From assembly GCF_019320115.1 (NCBI RefSeq), contig NC_089594.1, forward strand, positions 20,420,055 to 20,484,054: 64,000 bases of DNA, in the 5' to 3' direction. The notes beneath the pieces were generated by a model. That model was not told where the DNA came from. It saw only the letters and a program-made list of their open reading frames with translations, and ran no database searches. Source of the stretch: Miscanthus floridulus (taxonomy: Eukaryota; Streptophyta; Magnoliopsida; Poales; Poaceae). The position numbers were made by a program, and so were the translations under genes. Shown here piece by piece: positions 1-10,265 of this stretch (within the stretch, counting starts at the first letter, position 1; each line of letters begins with the position of its first letter).

Positions 1-821
1 TCTTGATGGCCGGGGCGGAAGTCTCCGCAGCTTTTCGACCGGCGGAGGCGTACTTGAAGTCCGCCTGGCGAGGTTTGCTGATTCGTCGTTTGATCCGGCT
101 GGGGTTTTGGCGCAGCTTGTGCAGACGGCGGAGACTCTAGATATTTCTTTAGCTAGGTGTTTTAGCTGTCTGGAGGCGTGGGTCTCCGATGCTGCACACC
201 CGTGGGACAAGGTTGATCTTTGGAGATGGCAGGTTAGGTCTCCGGCGTCAGGGGGATGTTACGAGTTTTTGTGCGATATCCCCCTGCTCCCGTAGGCCTT
301 TGCTGTTCATCACCGTGCCATGGGCCCTCTCTCTTTTCCCACTGTCTCCGACTGTCTACCGTTGCCTCCGATTTTACAAGTTTTCGTACAATATCTACGG
401 CCGATTTGGATATCTAAGGAGACCCCTACCTCCATGGCTATTGCTTTTGCTTTTGCCTGCACTTTGCCTTGCTCCCCCCTTGCGCTCTTGCGCCTTATGC
501 TGACTGAGTTTCTCAAAGGCACGGGGGGAATCTGTTTTTATAATGGGGGGGGGCTTTCGGGCGTTAACATTTTTGTACGTTGTTAGGTGGAACGTATCTT
601 GGCTTTAATGGCCTGTATGTTGCCTGAATTAATCGTTCTTCTTGAGATCTTTGAAGTAAAGAGGCCTAGCGCCGCAGTGGTGGCAGTGTTTTGTCAGGCA
701 CTTTCTGTTTTTCCTATTTCGGATAGCGGAGACCTTTTTCCTAGTTCTAGCGCCACAATTTTGTTTCCCCTGATGCTAGGTCTTTTTTTTAAGGTCGGAG
801 GCCTGTTCCACCGAGGTTGTT
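1..821. other. Tat-1 non-coding region downstream of pol
   Basis: This stretch matches 14961-15786 of Tat-2 and lies between the tandem repeat and the antisense-gene zone of the family. A short open frame near 107-295 has a counterpart in Tat-2, but it lacks an ATG and there is no recognisable domain. I treat it as non-coding. Confidence 0.6.
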
Positions 822-1145
822 GCCTTGATGCCTGACTTCGGTCAGGTCTTTGTCAATGGTCGGAGGTCTTTTTGGCCGAAGATTTTTGCCTTGATGCCTG
901 ACTTTGGTCAGGTTTTTGTCAAGGGTCGGAGGCCTTTTTGGCCAAAGATTTTTGCCTTGATGCCTGACTTTGGTCAGGTGTTTGTCAAGGGTCGGAGGCC
1001 TTTTTGGCCAAGGAGTTTTGCCTTGATGCCTGACTTTGGTCAGGTCTTTGTCAAGGGTCGGAGGCCTTTTTGGCCAAGGATTTTTGCCTTGATGCCTGAC
1101 TTTGGTCAGGTCTTTGTCAAGGGTCGGAGGCCTTTTTGGCCATAG
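822..1145. repeat. 66-bp tandem repeat, five units (Tat-1)
   Basis: Units start at 822, 888, 954, 1020 and 1086, exactly 66 bases apart. Each unit holds two short palindromes: a 6-bp stem in CCTGACTTTGGTCAGG and GGCC-T5-GGCC. Because 66 is a multiple of 3, the array stays open on both strands and would read as a 22-residue repeat with PDFGQVF on the plus strand. Tat-2 has about seven units at the same place (15787-16242), so copy number changes within the family. Confidence 0.9.
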
Positions 1146-1278
1146 AGGTCGTTTCAAATTGCCCTTGCCTATGGCTAGAGCTTTGAAAGGACCTGTGTTT
1201 TTTGTTTACCGAATATTGCGGCGCCAGAGCTGGCCGCTTTCGGTTTTGGGTTCTTTGTGGCGTTCTTTTGGGGAATTA

Positions 1279-1453
1279 CCTCTTTATACTTGTAGAGGAT
1301 TTTTACATTGAGCCTGCCTCGTTAAAAACCTCACCTCCATTTGGAGTTCCCCTGTGAGGAAAAGAGTGCAGGCTCTTTTACATTTTGTTTTGAATGAAGT
1401 AAAAAAAACTAAGGTAATTGCATGTAGGGGCCTCCGCTTATATTTTGCGGAGG
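1279..1453 (-). other. Conserved stem-loop cluster 3' of the integrase stop (Tat-1)
   Basis: Three inverted repeats follow the integrase stop in the sense of the element. CCTCCGC pairs with GCGGAGG at 1431-1453. GAGCCTGC pairs with GCAGGCTC at 1310-1375, enclosing CCTCAC/GTGAGG and CTCC/GGAG stems. CCTCT pairs with AGAGG at 1279-1298. The same set is kept in Tat-2 at 16380-16553, where a loop change (ATTT to GCTT) leaves the inner stem intact. The function is unknown; an RNA element for packaging, 3' processing or translation is possible. Confidence 0.6.
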
Positions 1454-1472
1454 TTGCCCTTTGGTACATTGC

Positions 1473-2297
1473 CTAGATGTAGTATCTGCGAAGGCTGTCG
1501 ATATTCCATGTGTGGGTTGTCGTGACACCTTCGCTGTCGGTCAAGTGGAAAGAACCAGGTCGGCCTGCTGCCGTTGCTGTGTATGGGCCTTCCCATTTCG
1601 GTTGCAACTTACCGACAAGTTGTGCGTTTGGTTTTCTCCTGAGTACGAGGTCTCCGTGTTTTATGTCTTTCCTTACCACCTGAGAGTCTCTCCATTTCTT
1701 GGTTTGTGACTGATATTTTGCAATGTTGTCGACTGCTTCCAGTCTGGTGGCTTCTATTGTTTCTTTTGCATATTCTTCATCTTGCAACATCAGCTGACTT
1801 GTTGTGCGGAGGCTTTCATGCTTTATTTCTTCTGGCATCATGGCCTCTTCTCCATAAAGCAGTTTGAATGGTGTAAATCCTATTGTTCTTGAGACGGATG
1901 TATTGTGTGACCAAATAACTCTAGGTAATTCATCTATCCATTTTCCTTTGCGTAGGCCCAACAGTGTCTTTGATATTGCTGAAAAGACTATTCTGTTTGC
2001 TCTTTCCACTGCTCCATTGGACTCTGGGTGGTATACAGAGGCGAAGGCTAATTTTGTCCCTATGCTTTTGCAGAATTCTTTGAAGTTCTCTGAATCGAAT
2101 TGTTTTCCATTGTCTACTGTCAAGATCCTTGGTACACCGAATCTGCAAACGATGTTCTGCCAGAAGAACTTTCTGATAGTTTCTGAGGTTATCTTCGCCA
2201 GCGGCTTTGCCTCTATCCATCTTGTGAAATATTCCACTGCCACTACTGTGAATCTGTTTCCTCCTTGGGATGGAGGTAATTGGCCGACCAGGTCCAT
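1473..2297 (-). pseudogene. Tat-1 integrase core and C-terminal region
   Basis: Integrase inserts the cDNA copy into host DNA. The frame covers the catalytic core: MDLVG carries the first acidic residue, DNGKQF the second and SNGAVERANR the glutamate. A C-terminal GPY-type module (WEGPYTATAAGRPGSFHL) follows and ends in SLRRYYI. There is no chromodomain, as expected for Tat. The HHCC zinc-finger part lies just upstream in the same frame but is cut off by stops at 2559 and about 2535; the latter is CAG in Tat-2. The 275-codon block itself is uninterrupted, but it could not be made as part of a full polyprotein from this copy. Confidence 0.9.
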
Positions 2298-2558
2298 CCC
2301 CCATCTTTGCAGCGGCCATATCGGAGGTATAAGCTGGGTCTCCGACGATGGTTTTGACTATCCTGGAGAGAAAGTTTGGCATGCTTTGCATGTTCTGACT
2401 ATCTGCTCTGCGTCTTGTATGTGTGTTGGCCAATAAAAGCCTTGCCTTATTGCCTTTGCTGATAAAGCTCTAGAGCCAATGTGCGACCCACAAATTCCTG
2501 AGTGTATTTCTTGAAGCAATTCTATGCCTTCGCTCTACGATATGCATTTGAGGAGAGG

Positions 2559-3035
2559 CTAGACTACTCCTTTCTTGTACAGTACGCCATTTATGATTGT
2601 GTAATTTCTTGCCATGGCCTGTATTCTTGCTGCTTTTGGTTCATCTTCTTCAGTTGTTTTGCCTTCTAGGAATTCTATTATCACCTTTCTCCAATCTTCA
2701 TTTTGCAGGTGTAGTATGGGTTTTGGTGCCTTGGATGTCTCCGTAGTTGCTGGAGCCTTCAAGATCTGGTAAAAAGTGTTTGGAGGCAGTGGCAGGTTGT
2801 TTGCCGCAGCCTTTGCCAATTCATCTGCCTCTGCATTTTCTGATCTTGGGATGTGCTTGAGGGTGAAACCCTCGAATCTCCGCTCCAAATTTCTGACAAC
2901 GGATAGGTATTTGATGAGTTCTGGCTCTCTTGCTGTGTATTCTTTCTCTACTTGGCCAGTGACCACTTGAGAATCTGTTTTGACTGTCAATGTTTTTGCC
3001 CCTAGGGCCTTTGCTTTGCTCAGCACTAGGATCAT
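2559..3035 (-). pseudogene. Tat-1 second RNase H domain (aRH) and linker to integrase
   Basis: The segment has the RNase H-like fold signature known from RVT_3-type domains: KTDSQVVTGQV and, further on, HIPRSENAEADELAKAAANN. In Tat elements this extra RNase H sits between the RT-linked RNase H and integrase and marks the lineage. It is in frame with RT upstream and integrase downstream but is bounded by TAG stops (near 3152 and 3298 upstream, 2559 downstream) that Tat-2 lacks. Its start here is an internal methionine, not a true initiation site. Confidence 0.85.
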
Positions 3036-3464
3036 GCCTTCGTATTCTGCTATGTTGTTTGTTGATTTGAACTCTAGCCTTGCTGCGTATTTCAGTCTGA
3101 CGCTGGAAGGTGCCGTTAGGACAGCGGAGGCTCCTACTCCGGCTTGGCCCTAGGCTCCATCCATGAATGCTATCCAGCCTTGAGCTGTTGGTTGCGTCTT
3201 GGGCTCTATTGGAGGTGTCCAATCTGCTACAAAATCAGCTAATGCTTGTGATTTGATTGTTGTTCTGGGGACATATGAGATTCCAAACTGTGATAGCTAT
3301 GTAGCCCATTTGCCTATTCTGCCGGAGGCTTCTTTGTTTCTGAGCAAGTCTTGTAGTGGCAGAGATGTTGGAACTAAGATTTCGTGGGCTTGGAAGTAAT
3401 GCTTTAGTTTTCTTGATGCCATCAGCACTGCGTAGGCGACTTTTTCTACCTCTGTATAGTTTAG

Positions 3465-4655
3465 CTAGGCTCTGGACAGTGCTTCTGAGATGAAATAAAC
3501 TGGTTTTTGAGTTTTGCCTGATTCTTTTTCCAGCTCGTGGACTAAAACTGCGCTGACTGCATGGTCGGAGGCCACCACATACAGCAATAGGTGGCTGTCC
3601 GATTCTGGGACGGAGACCATCAGTGAGTTTGCCAGATACTCTTTTAAGTTATGAAATGCCTCCGACTGCTTGGGCCCCCATTCGAAGTTGTCTCTGCCCC
3701 TCAGGGCTTGGAAGAAGGGTAGGCTACGTTCTGCTGATTTTGAGATGAATCTGTTGAGCGCTGCTATTCTTCCCGTTAGCTTTTGTACTTCCTTCTTGTT
3801 TTGGGGCTCTGCCATTGCCATTATTGCTCTGGTTTTGTCCGGGTTTGCTTTGATGCCTTCGCTGCTTATGATATAACCGAGCATCTTCCCTTTTGTAACT
3901 CTGAATATACATTTCTCTGGGTTGAGGCGGAGGCCAGCTGTCCTGAGGTTGGCGAAGGTCTCCTGTAAGTCAGAGACATGATCATCCTTGTTCTTGCTCA
4001 TGACCACTATGTCGTCGACATAGGCTATGATGTTTCTATCTAGCTGTGATCCCAAAACCTCCTTTGTCATTCTGGCAAAGGTTGCTTCGGTGTTCTTGAG
4101 TCCCTCCAGCATTCTGGTGTAGCAGTATGTCCCGAATGGGGTGGTGAAACTTGTCTTGTCTTCGTCTTCTTTTTTCATCCAGATTTGGTGATACCCAGAG
4201 AAATAGTCGAGGAGGGAGAACCTCTGGCATCTGGCTGCCTTGTCGACGGAGGCATCTATTCTTGGCAATGGGAAAGGGTCTTTCTTGCAAGCTTTATTCA
4301 GATCTGTGAAATCTATGCACATTCTCATTTTGCCATTTTTCTTTGGTACCAAGACTATGTTTGCAAGCCATTCTGAATACTTGGCTTCCCTGATCACTTT
4401 TGCATCTAGCAGTCTTTGCACCTCCGCCTTTGCTGCCAGGATTCTATCCTCCGACATTTTTCTCTGTTTTTGCTTTCTTGGTCTCATGTTTTTGTTTATA
4501 TCCAGTTCGTGCTGTATGATGTCCCTACTGACTCCCTGGAGGTCGGAGGCTGACCAGGCAAAGATGTCCTTGTTTTTTACTAGGGTTGCCATGAGCTCTT
4601 CCTCTTCTGCCTTGCACAATTTTGAGCTGATTGTTACTTTTCTGTCCGGTAACTC
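3465..4655 (-). pseudogene. Tat-1 reverse transcriptase and first RNase H
   Basis: Reverse transcriptase copies the element RNA into cDNA. The finger and palm regions show RMCIDFTDLNKACKKDPFPL, YFSGYHQIWM and the catalytic AYVDDIVVMS, so the YVDD box is intact. A retroviral-type RNase H follows (VVASDHAVSAVLVHE, YFISEALSRA) until a TAG stop at 3465, where Tat-2 keeps a lysine codon. At about 4655 one base is missing compared with Tat-2, which shifts the frame between protease and RT. In the intact family the reading frame clearly ran unbroken from gag to integrase. Confidence 0.9.
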
Positions 4656-5725
4656 TTTTCTAGAGGGATCAGCTTTGTCTCTTCTTGACCTGCCATATCT
4701 GTTTCTCCTTTGGGCATGTCCGGAGGCTCTAGTTCTTTGTTCGCTAACTCGACTGCATTGATGTTTCTTTGGGCTCTGTAGATAGCTTTCTCTATGTTTC
4801 TTGCTTCTTTCTGGCTGCCTCGAACTATGATAATACCATGGAGTGCTGGTATTTTCATGCACAGGTAGGCCATATGCAGTGCTGCATTGAATTTGGTTGT
4901 AAATCCTCTGCCCAAGATGGCATTGTATGGGTAATACAGATCGACGACGTCGAAGGTTATGTACTCGGTTCTGGCATTCGCTTGGGTTCCGAACGACACT
5001 GGGAGTGAGATTTTTCCTAATGCTTGTATCTGCTTGCCTCCGAATCCTATTAAAGGGGATTCGGAGGGTTGTAGTTGATTTCTGCTGAGCTTCATTTGGT
5101 CGAATGTATTTGCGAAGATGATATCTGCTGAGCTGCCCGTGTCGACCAGTATTCTGCTTATCTCCCATGCTGCTATGTTTGTCTTGATCACCATTGCGTC
5201 TGCGTGAGGGTAGCTCTCTAGCTGGAGATCTTCTTCTGTGAAGGTGATTGGGACTCTGGACCAATCTGTGTGTTTCGCCGGGCCTTCGACTGCTACATTT
5301 TTTACTAGGCGGAGGTGATCTTTTTTCTGCTTTTTCGTTTGAAAATCCATCGATGATCCTCCGGTGATTGGCAATATCATGCCTATTGTTGGCAGTGCTC
5401 CATGAGGGTTGACTTGGTTTTCTGGGTTTGGCTCATTTTTTGGTGTTGCGGGTTGGTTGTGTGGTGGTGGCGGAGGCAGTTGCTGCATGTGGTGCTGTGG
5501 CTGCGGAGGCTCGAACCTTATTCGGTTTTGCTCCGGTGGGTTTGTTTCGAGGTAGGTTATATGGGGAGATTTTGGGTTTATGTAGGTCAGGCTTCCCTCC
5601 GACCTGTAGTTGCCCGCCGGAGGCTGCTGCGAGGGTGATGACCGCCATGCTGGTAGGAAGTTTGGGTAATAGGCAGAGGCCAGTGTGGAGGGATGTATTT
5701 GGGTTGCGTTTAGCGCTGGGTACAT
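4634..5725 (-). pseudogene. Tat-1 aspartic protease region
   Basis: This is the retropepsin-type protease that processes the polyprotein. The active-site motif ILVDTGSSADIIF is present near 5115-5155, followed by the family-typical LIGFGGKQIQALGKISLPV and YNAILGRGF. The upstream third is a proline- and glutamine-rich linker with NQPATPKNEP. The frame is continuous with gag upstream, apart from the stop at 5804, and leaves the RT frame at the deletion near 4655. Confidence 0.88.
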
Positions 5726-5803
5726 TGGGCAGTACTGCTGGTGGCCAGTTGTGTATGTGGTGTTGACCTCTCTTGCGCTCTGTTGTGTCGGAGGTTGGGC
5801 AGT

Positions 5804-7189
5804 CTACTTGTTCTTCATCCTTTCTTGTGTTTCTTTTGTCTCTGGACAATCTTTGGTGCTGTGCCCTGCGTTTTCGCCGTGAAAGACGCAATATGGCTTG
5901 CGTTGTTTCTGGCTTTGGTTTCTATTCCAGTTTTTGCCTTGGTAACCTTGCCGACCTTGGTTCCTTGTCTGGGTCTCCGGCCGTGTTGGCACTGCCTGTT
6001 GCCCTTGCTCGTGTTGGGGTTGACCCTCGATACTGAGCACTTGCCCCTGGCCTGGCTTCTGATTTGATACATTCTGGTTTGTATAGGTTTTCTGGGAATT
6101 TTTGCTGCTATTTTGTTGTCTGTTTTGACCTTGCTCCTCCAGCCTCTTGCGTAGGTCATTGTCTGATCTGCAGTACTTCTCAAACTCGTCATACAACTAC
6201 TGAATGGAGGTTGGTTTCTCTCTTGCTAAGTGTGCTGCGAACGGCCCGATTCGGAGGCCTTTGATCGCTGCTTCAATGGCGATCTTGTCTGGGACATCTG
6301 GTGCCTTCGCCTTTAGTTGCACGAATTTCTAGAAGTAGTCATGTAGTGTTTCTCCCTGCATTTGCTTGCACTGAAACAGATCTGTGGAAGTCAGCGACTG
6401 TGCTGTTAGCCCTTTGAAGTTTGCCAATATCTTGTCCCAAAGGTTCTCCCAATAATAGACTGTGCTTGATTTGAGCATAGAATACCAAGCCAGCGCATCA
6501 CCTTCGGCTGCAATGACAAATGACTTTGCCAAGACGGCATCGTCTCCGCCGGTGGAGGCTACTGCTGCCTCGTAACTCATAATGAACTGATGGGGGTCAG
6601 TCTTTCTGTTGAACTTGGGCAGTGTGATTGGCTTGTACGATGTTGGCCATGGCGACTGTTGTATGCCTTCAGATAGTGGTAACTTGGGATCGATAGGCCT
6701 CTGCATCACCTGAGATGGCATTGTCGGCTGGCTGATCACTGGTGTAGAACCTTGAAGCATGGCTGCAGTTGGTGTTGCTGCGGAGGCTGGGATTGCGGAG
6801 GTTGTTGCTGGTACTGCATGCTGCATACTTAGCATCTCAGCATGTAGGACTGCCAACTGCTGCCTTATTTCTGCTGCTTGTGCTGACGCTTGAATAGCTT
6901 GCTGATTAGCTGCGAATGCTGCTGCCATTCTGTCCCTCTCTTGTTGCGCTCTTTGCAACTGTGCTTGCAGCTGTTGCAGTTCTTGCTCGGGTGCTGTGGC
7001 TGAGTTTGGTTGGGCCTCCAGATCTTGAATCTCTTGGTCTTGGGGTTCCGGTGGTTGACCCTGAGCGTCTGCTCTGGTGTCATCCTCCGCTGGCGAGGTT
7101 GCGTAGGCGCTATGAATGTTGCGCCTAGGCCTTCCTCGCTGACCTGTGGTCGCTGCTGCTCTGGTGGTGGTCTTTCTTTTCCCTGCCAT
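5804..7189 (-). pseudogene. Tat-1 gag (capsid and nucleocapsid)
   Basis: Gag forms the particle that packages the RNA. Translation would start at the ATG at 7189 (MAGKRK), only about 20 bases inside the primer site. A glutamine-rich coiled region is followed by the conserved capsid core (LPKFNRKTDPHQFIMSYEAA, GDALAWYSML, LTSTDLFQCKQMQGETLHDY). A zinc-knuckle variant C-x2-H-x5-H-x4-C (CVFHGENAGHSTKDC) lies near 5840-5880. TAG stops at 6329, about 6198 and 5804 replace CAG codons of Tat-2, so gag is broken three times without any frameshift. Confidence 0.88.
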
Positions 7190-7210
7190 CGTTGGTTTGC
7201 CTTGGCTCAA

Positions 7211-7225
7211 CCACGGTGGGCGCCA
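7211..7225 (-). other. Primer binding site (Tat-1)
   Basis: On the minus strand the site reads TGGCGCCCACCGTGG, one base inside the LTR. It matches the 3' end of plant tRNA-Lys as I recall it, including the CCA tail. Tat-2 has the identical site at 22311-22325. The tRNA identity should be checked against a tRNA set. Confidence 0.8.
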
Positions 7226-7226
7226 A

Positions 7227-8208
7227 TGTTGAAACTAGTGGTTTCAACCTGCATGGCGGAGACCGAGGCCTCCGTCCGTCTGACGATCGGCCTCGGGCGG
7301 AGGCTCGGGATACGAATGACAGGGGGGATAGTGGTGAGTAAGGGAATGATGCGGAAAACTATGGTTTCATTAACTCGTTCACCAACCAACCTCCATGGTT
7401 ACAAGTGTCCCCTATTTATAGGACTCGACTACCACATAACAGAATTTATTACAATGCCCCTCAACTGCTACAGTACATTCCTGGAATATTCTGCCGCTAG
7501 CCTCTTGTTTGCGGGGCAGTCCTGCCACGCCGTCTCCGAGTAATGGGCTTCCATGAGTAGTCGGCCCACTGTAGCTTGGTCTTCGGCCCAAAGGCCTGGG
7601 TCCCCGGCGCTGGCCTTCATCTCCCACGGCGCGCCGCTCCCTCGGCGGGTCTCCGCCGGACGGTCGGAGACGTTCTCTGCGGGTCTCCGCCCGGCCGCGC
7701 GGGGGCCATGGTTCTCGCCGCCGGCCTCCGCCTTCAGGGGCGCGCCGTTGCCTTGGAGAATCTTTGCCGGTCCGGGCGGAGGCATCACCCGTAGGTCTCC
7801 GCCCGGCCGCTGGCCTCCACCCTCAGGGGCGCGCCGTCGCCTTGGAGAGTCCCCGCCGGTCCGGGCGGAGACATCATACGTAGGTCTCCGCCCGGCCGCG
7901 CAGGGGCCATGCTGGCGCGCTTGCGCGGACCGCGAGCGCCCGCGCTTGAGTACCTGCACACACTTAGGCAAGATCGTTTGTTTGATTAGTTTAGAGATAA
8001 GGCTGCCTCCGCCCGTAATACCGGAGACGCCCGCCTGAGCGGTCGGCGGGATGCGTGCCTGGCCTTGGCGGAGTCCGCGATGACCCCTCGAGCATGGTCG
8101 GGAAATTTCCTAGTCAGCGCCGGGTCTCCGCCCCAAGACGCTCGAAGACGCCTTGGCGACACCCCGCTGCCGGGGGCCTTCGCCACCCGCCAAAGCCATG
8201 TTACAACA
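7227..8208 (-). repeat. 5' LTR of Tat-1 (982 bp)
   Basis: The LTR starts TGTTGAAAC right after the primer site and ends GTTACAACA, giving the inverted ends TGTTG/CAACA. It is homologous to the 930-bp LTR of Tat-2 but diverged and longer. A GC-rich module carrying CGGGTCTCCGCC and CGGAGAC is repeated about three times at 7620-7905 here and about twice in Tat-2, which accounts for much of the length difference. The minus-strand promoter should lie in this LTR; I see no single convincing TATA box to name. Confidence 0.92.
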
Positions 8209-9314
8209 GAATCTGAGCTAAGACCTTGAGTTCTTCATAACTTATCAGTCAGAGATAAACTACAGAATGACAGGATGAGAATGTCAGGGAAAGAGGATCT
8301 GGAAGCAGACATACATCATGACGATGGAAATGCTTAGCACTTTAGACAGTATATTAGTAGAGCCTACAGTTACTGAGCTATGGGCACATATTCTGTTTTG
8401 ATTAGAAACCAGAGCGCTTGTTTAAAATTACAAAATGTGCCAGTTTGGATAAAAAACAACAAGGCAAGACTCTGACCTAGACAGCGGATTTTCCAAAATA
8501 ACAGAGCAAGACACACAGTGCAAAAGTTAAGATAAAGCTCTAATCATAAGCAGTGTAAATTCAGGATAGAACTCTTTGGCTAAAGAGTCTTCTAGAGCAT
8601 ATATTACCAAAACTTCTTGTCTATAAGGCCAATCCTTTGCTCTCAAAAAAAAAAGTGAAACTATAATAAGGCCAATCCCTTAAAATGGGTTCTGTAATAT
8701 ATCCCCTAAACATAAATTGGAGCGTTTTCATTTTCAACTCCAACGCTGTCATATTCCTGGTCCGGAGGCCCTCCAAACCAAACTGGGTTAGAAGACTAGA
8801 GGCGATGGTGATACAAAAACCAAGCAAGGCTGCTTCCGATGATCTGAAGATTATCGATCAAACAACAAAAGCGTAAATCCCGCCCCTTCCTAGCTCGTGT
8901 CCTCGATCTTCTTCCTCCTCTAGATTCTCATGCATCCCTGATTCGTCTACCTCCTAGAACCTACTAGAACCCTTCTATACCTCTGCTATTGCTGAAAAAT
9001 CACTCTTCCTCTCAATTGTATAATGAAAATTGCATCACTGTATCTGTATATATCGGAAGGAAGGGGGAAGAGGCAGGAGTAGTCAGTCTACTCCTAGGTT
9101 TGGTGAAGCGGTTAATGTAAGTGAGAGTCCCATCGTTACCTGGGCGCGGTTGTCAGAGCTGGCGAGCGCTGATGCCATGCGTGTGGCCATCTGGCGCGTG
9201 CGGGCGCTCGTCCGGCGGAACGGCCCGATGTTCTCCTCCTCCTCCCCGTCCATCTCCGGTCGCCAGCAGCCACAGGCGGCGGCGGGCCGGCCTTGCGCTT
9301 GGTGATCCGACAAG
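8209..9314. other. Host sequence between the two Tat elements
   Basis: This low-repeat stretch is flanked by Tat-1 on the left and the Tat-2 insertion site on the right. Apart from the candidate exon at 9140-9253 it shows no open frame with a recognisable domain. If that exon is real, 8209-9139 would be its first intron, read on the minus strand. Confidence 0.5.
9140..9253 (-). CDS. Candidate first coding exon of an unidentified host gene
   Basis: On the minus strand an ATG at 9253 opens a 38-codon frame (MDGEEEENIGPF, then a basic, serine- and alanine-rich stretch ending ASSDNRAQ). It ends in CAG followed by GTAACG, a consensus splice donor at 9139. The GC content is high, as for grass first exons. 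Tat-2 is inserted about 60 bases upstream of the ATG, and Tat-1 about 930 bases inside the presumed intron. No later exon is visible before Tat-1, so the gene would continue left of the window. I do not recognise the peptide, and it could be a chance open frame in GC-rich DNA. Confidence 0.35.
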
Positions 9315-9319
9315 CGTGG
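9315..9319. repeat. Target site duplication of Tat-2, left copy
   Basis: CGTGG here is repeated exactly at 33863-33867, right after the other LTR. This shows the two LTRs belong to one insertion, despite the 10.6-kb CACTA element inside one of them. Confidence 0.95.
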
Positions 9320-10249
9320 TGTTGAAACTGGCGGTTTCAGACAACGTGGGGGAGACTGAGGCCTCCGCCCGTCGGACGTCGCCCTTGAGCGGAGGCTCGG
9401 GATAGGCACGACAGGAGGGCGTGTAGTGAGTTGGCACGGAAAGCTAGGGTTTCATTGATTCATTCACCAACCATCCGCACGGTTACAAGTGTTCCCTATT
9501 TATAGGGCTCAACTACTTCCTGACGGAATTTATTACATTGCCCCTCAACTACTACGGTACATTCCTGGAATATTCCGCCTCTGGTCTCTTGTTTGCGGGG
9601 CATTCCTGCCACTCCGTCTCCAAGTAACGGGCCTCCATAAGCGGCCGGCCCACTGTGCCTCGGTCTTCGGCCCAAAGGCCCGGGTTCCCGATGCTGGCCT
9701 CCGTCTTCGAGAGCGCGCCGTCGCCTTGGCGGGTCTCCGCCGGTCCGATCGGAGACATCGTTCGTATGTCTCCGCCCGGCCACGCGGGGGCCGTGGTCCC
9801 CGACGCCGGCCTACGTCATCGGGGGCACGTCGTCACCTTGGCGGGTCTCCGCCGGTCCGGTCGGAGACATCGTCCGTATGTCTCCGACCGGCCGCGCGGG
9901 GGTCATGCCGGTGCGCTCGTGCGGACCACGGGCGCCTGCGCTTGAGTACCTGCACACACTCAGGCAAGATTGTTTGTTTAATTAGTTCAGAGGTAAGGCG
10001 GCCTCCGCCCTCATCGCCGGAGGCGAGCCGTAGCGGGGCGGCGTCCGCCTGACTATAGGTCGGAGGTCTCAGCGCCCGGCCTGGGCGGAATTCACGACAG
10101 GCCCGCCGAGTCTCATGTAGTGCCCTACGAGCATAGCCAGGAAAGTTCCTTTAATCAGCGCCAGGTCTCCGCCCTAAGACGGTCGAAGACGCCTTGGCGA
10201 CACCTTGTTGTCGGAGGCCTTCGTCACTCGCCGAAGCCGTGTTACAACA
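9320..10249 (-). repeat. 3' LTR of Tat-2 (930 bp)
   Basis: The LTR begins TGTTGAAAC and ends GTTACAACA and is bordered by the CGTGG duplication on its outer side and the polypurine tract on its inner side. The interrupted partner is 22327-22481 plus 33088-33862 (155 plus 775 bases), which sums to exactly 930. Differences between the two copies that I compared are mostly transitions. Confidence 0.95.
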
Positions 10250-10265
10250 GTTCCCCCCTTTTGAG
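10250..10265 (-). other. Polypurine tract of Tat-2
   Basis: On the minus strand CTCAAAAGGGGGGAAC ends at the inner border of the 3' LTR. This is the expected position and composition for the RNase H-resistant primer of plus-strand DNA synthesis. Confidence 0.85.

Larger units (their letters stand above)
1..8208 (-). mobile_element. Tat-1: Ty3/gypsy (Tat lineage) LTR retrotransposon, partial
   Basis: This minus-strand element runs from its 5' LTR (7227-8208) leftwards through primer site, gag, protease, RT, two RNase H domains and integrase. The left window edge cuts it before its 3' LTR. The lineage call rests on the second RNase H domain between RT-RNase H and integrase and on the lack of a chromodomain, both known traits of Tat elements. 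Positions 2 to 7226 align almost throughout with 14962 to 22326 of Tat-2, so the two are the same family. The coding region holds many in-frame stops and one frameshift, so this copy is not autonomous. The five bases after the LTR (GAATC, 8209-8213) would be the target duplication, but the partner lies outside the window. Confidence 0.93.

Noticed and set aside
107..295. Small open frame shared by Tat-1 and Tat-2 (second copy near 15066-15254)
   Set aside because: There is no ATG, the start is TTG, and similarity is explained by the common origin of the two elements.
825..1145. A 106-residue repeat protein on the plus strand of Tat-1
   Set aside because: The frame is not kept in Tat-2, where unit lengths are 66 to 69, while the palindromes are. 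A coding role is unlikely.
822..1145. CRISPR-like array
   Set aside because: The repeats are directly adjacent with no unique spacers, and the genome is a plant nuclear genome.
1864..2436. Plus-strand open frames opposite integrase and RT, for example 1864-2436 and 4240-4761
   Set aside because: They mirror the codon pattern of the minus-strand pol and have no recognisable domain.
7468..8186. Open frames in the Tat LTRs, also near 9489-10052 and 32886-33665
   Set aside because: They lie in LTR sequence of high GC content, are present on both strands and cross the border of CACTA-A in one case.
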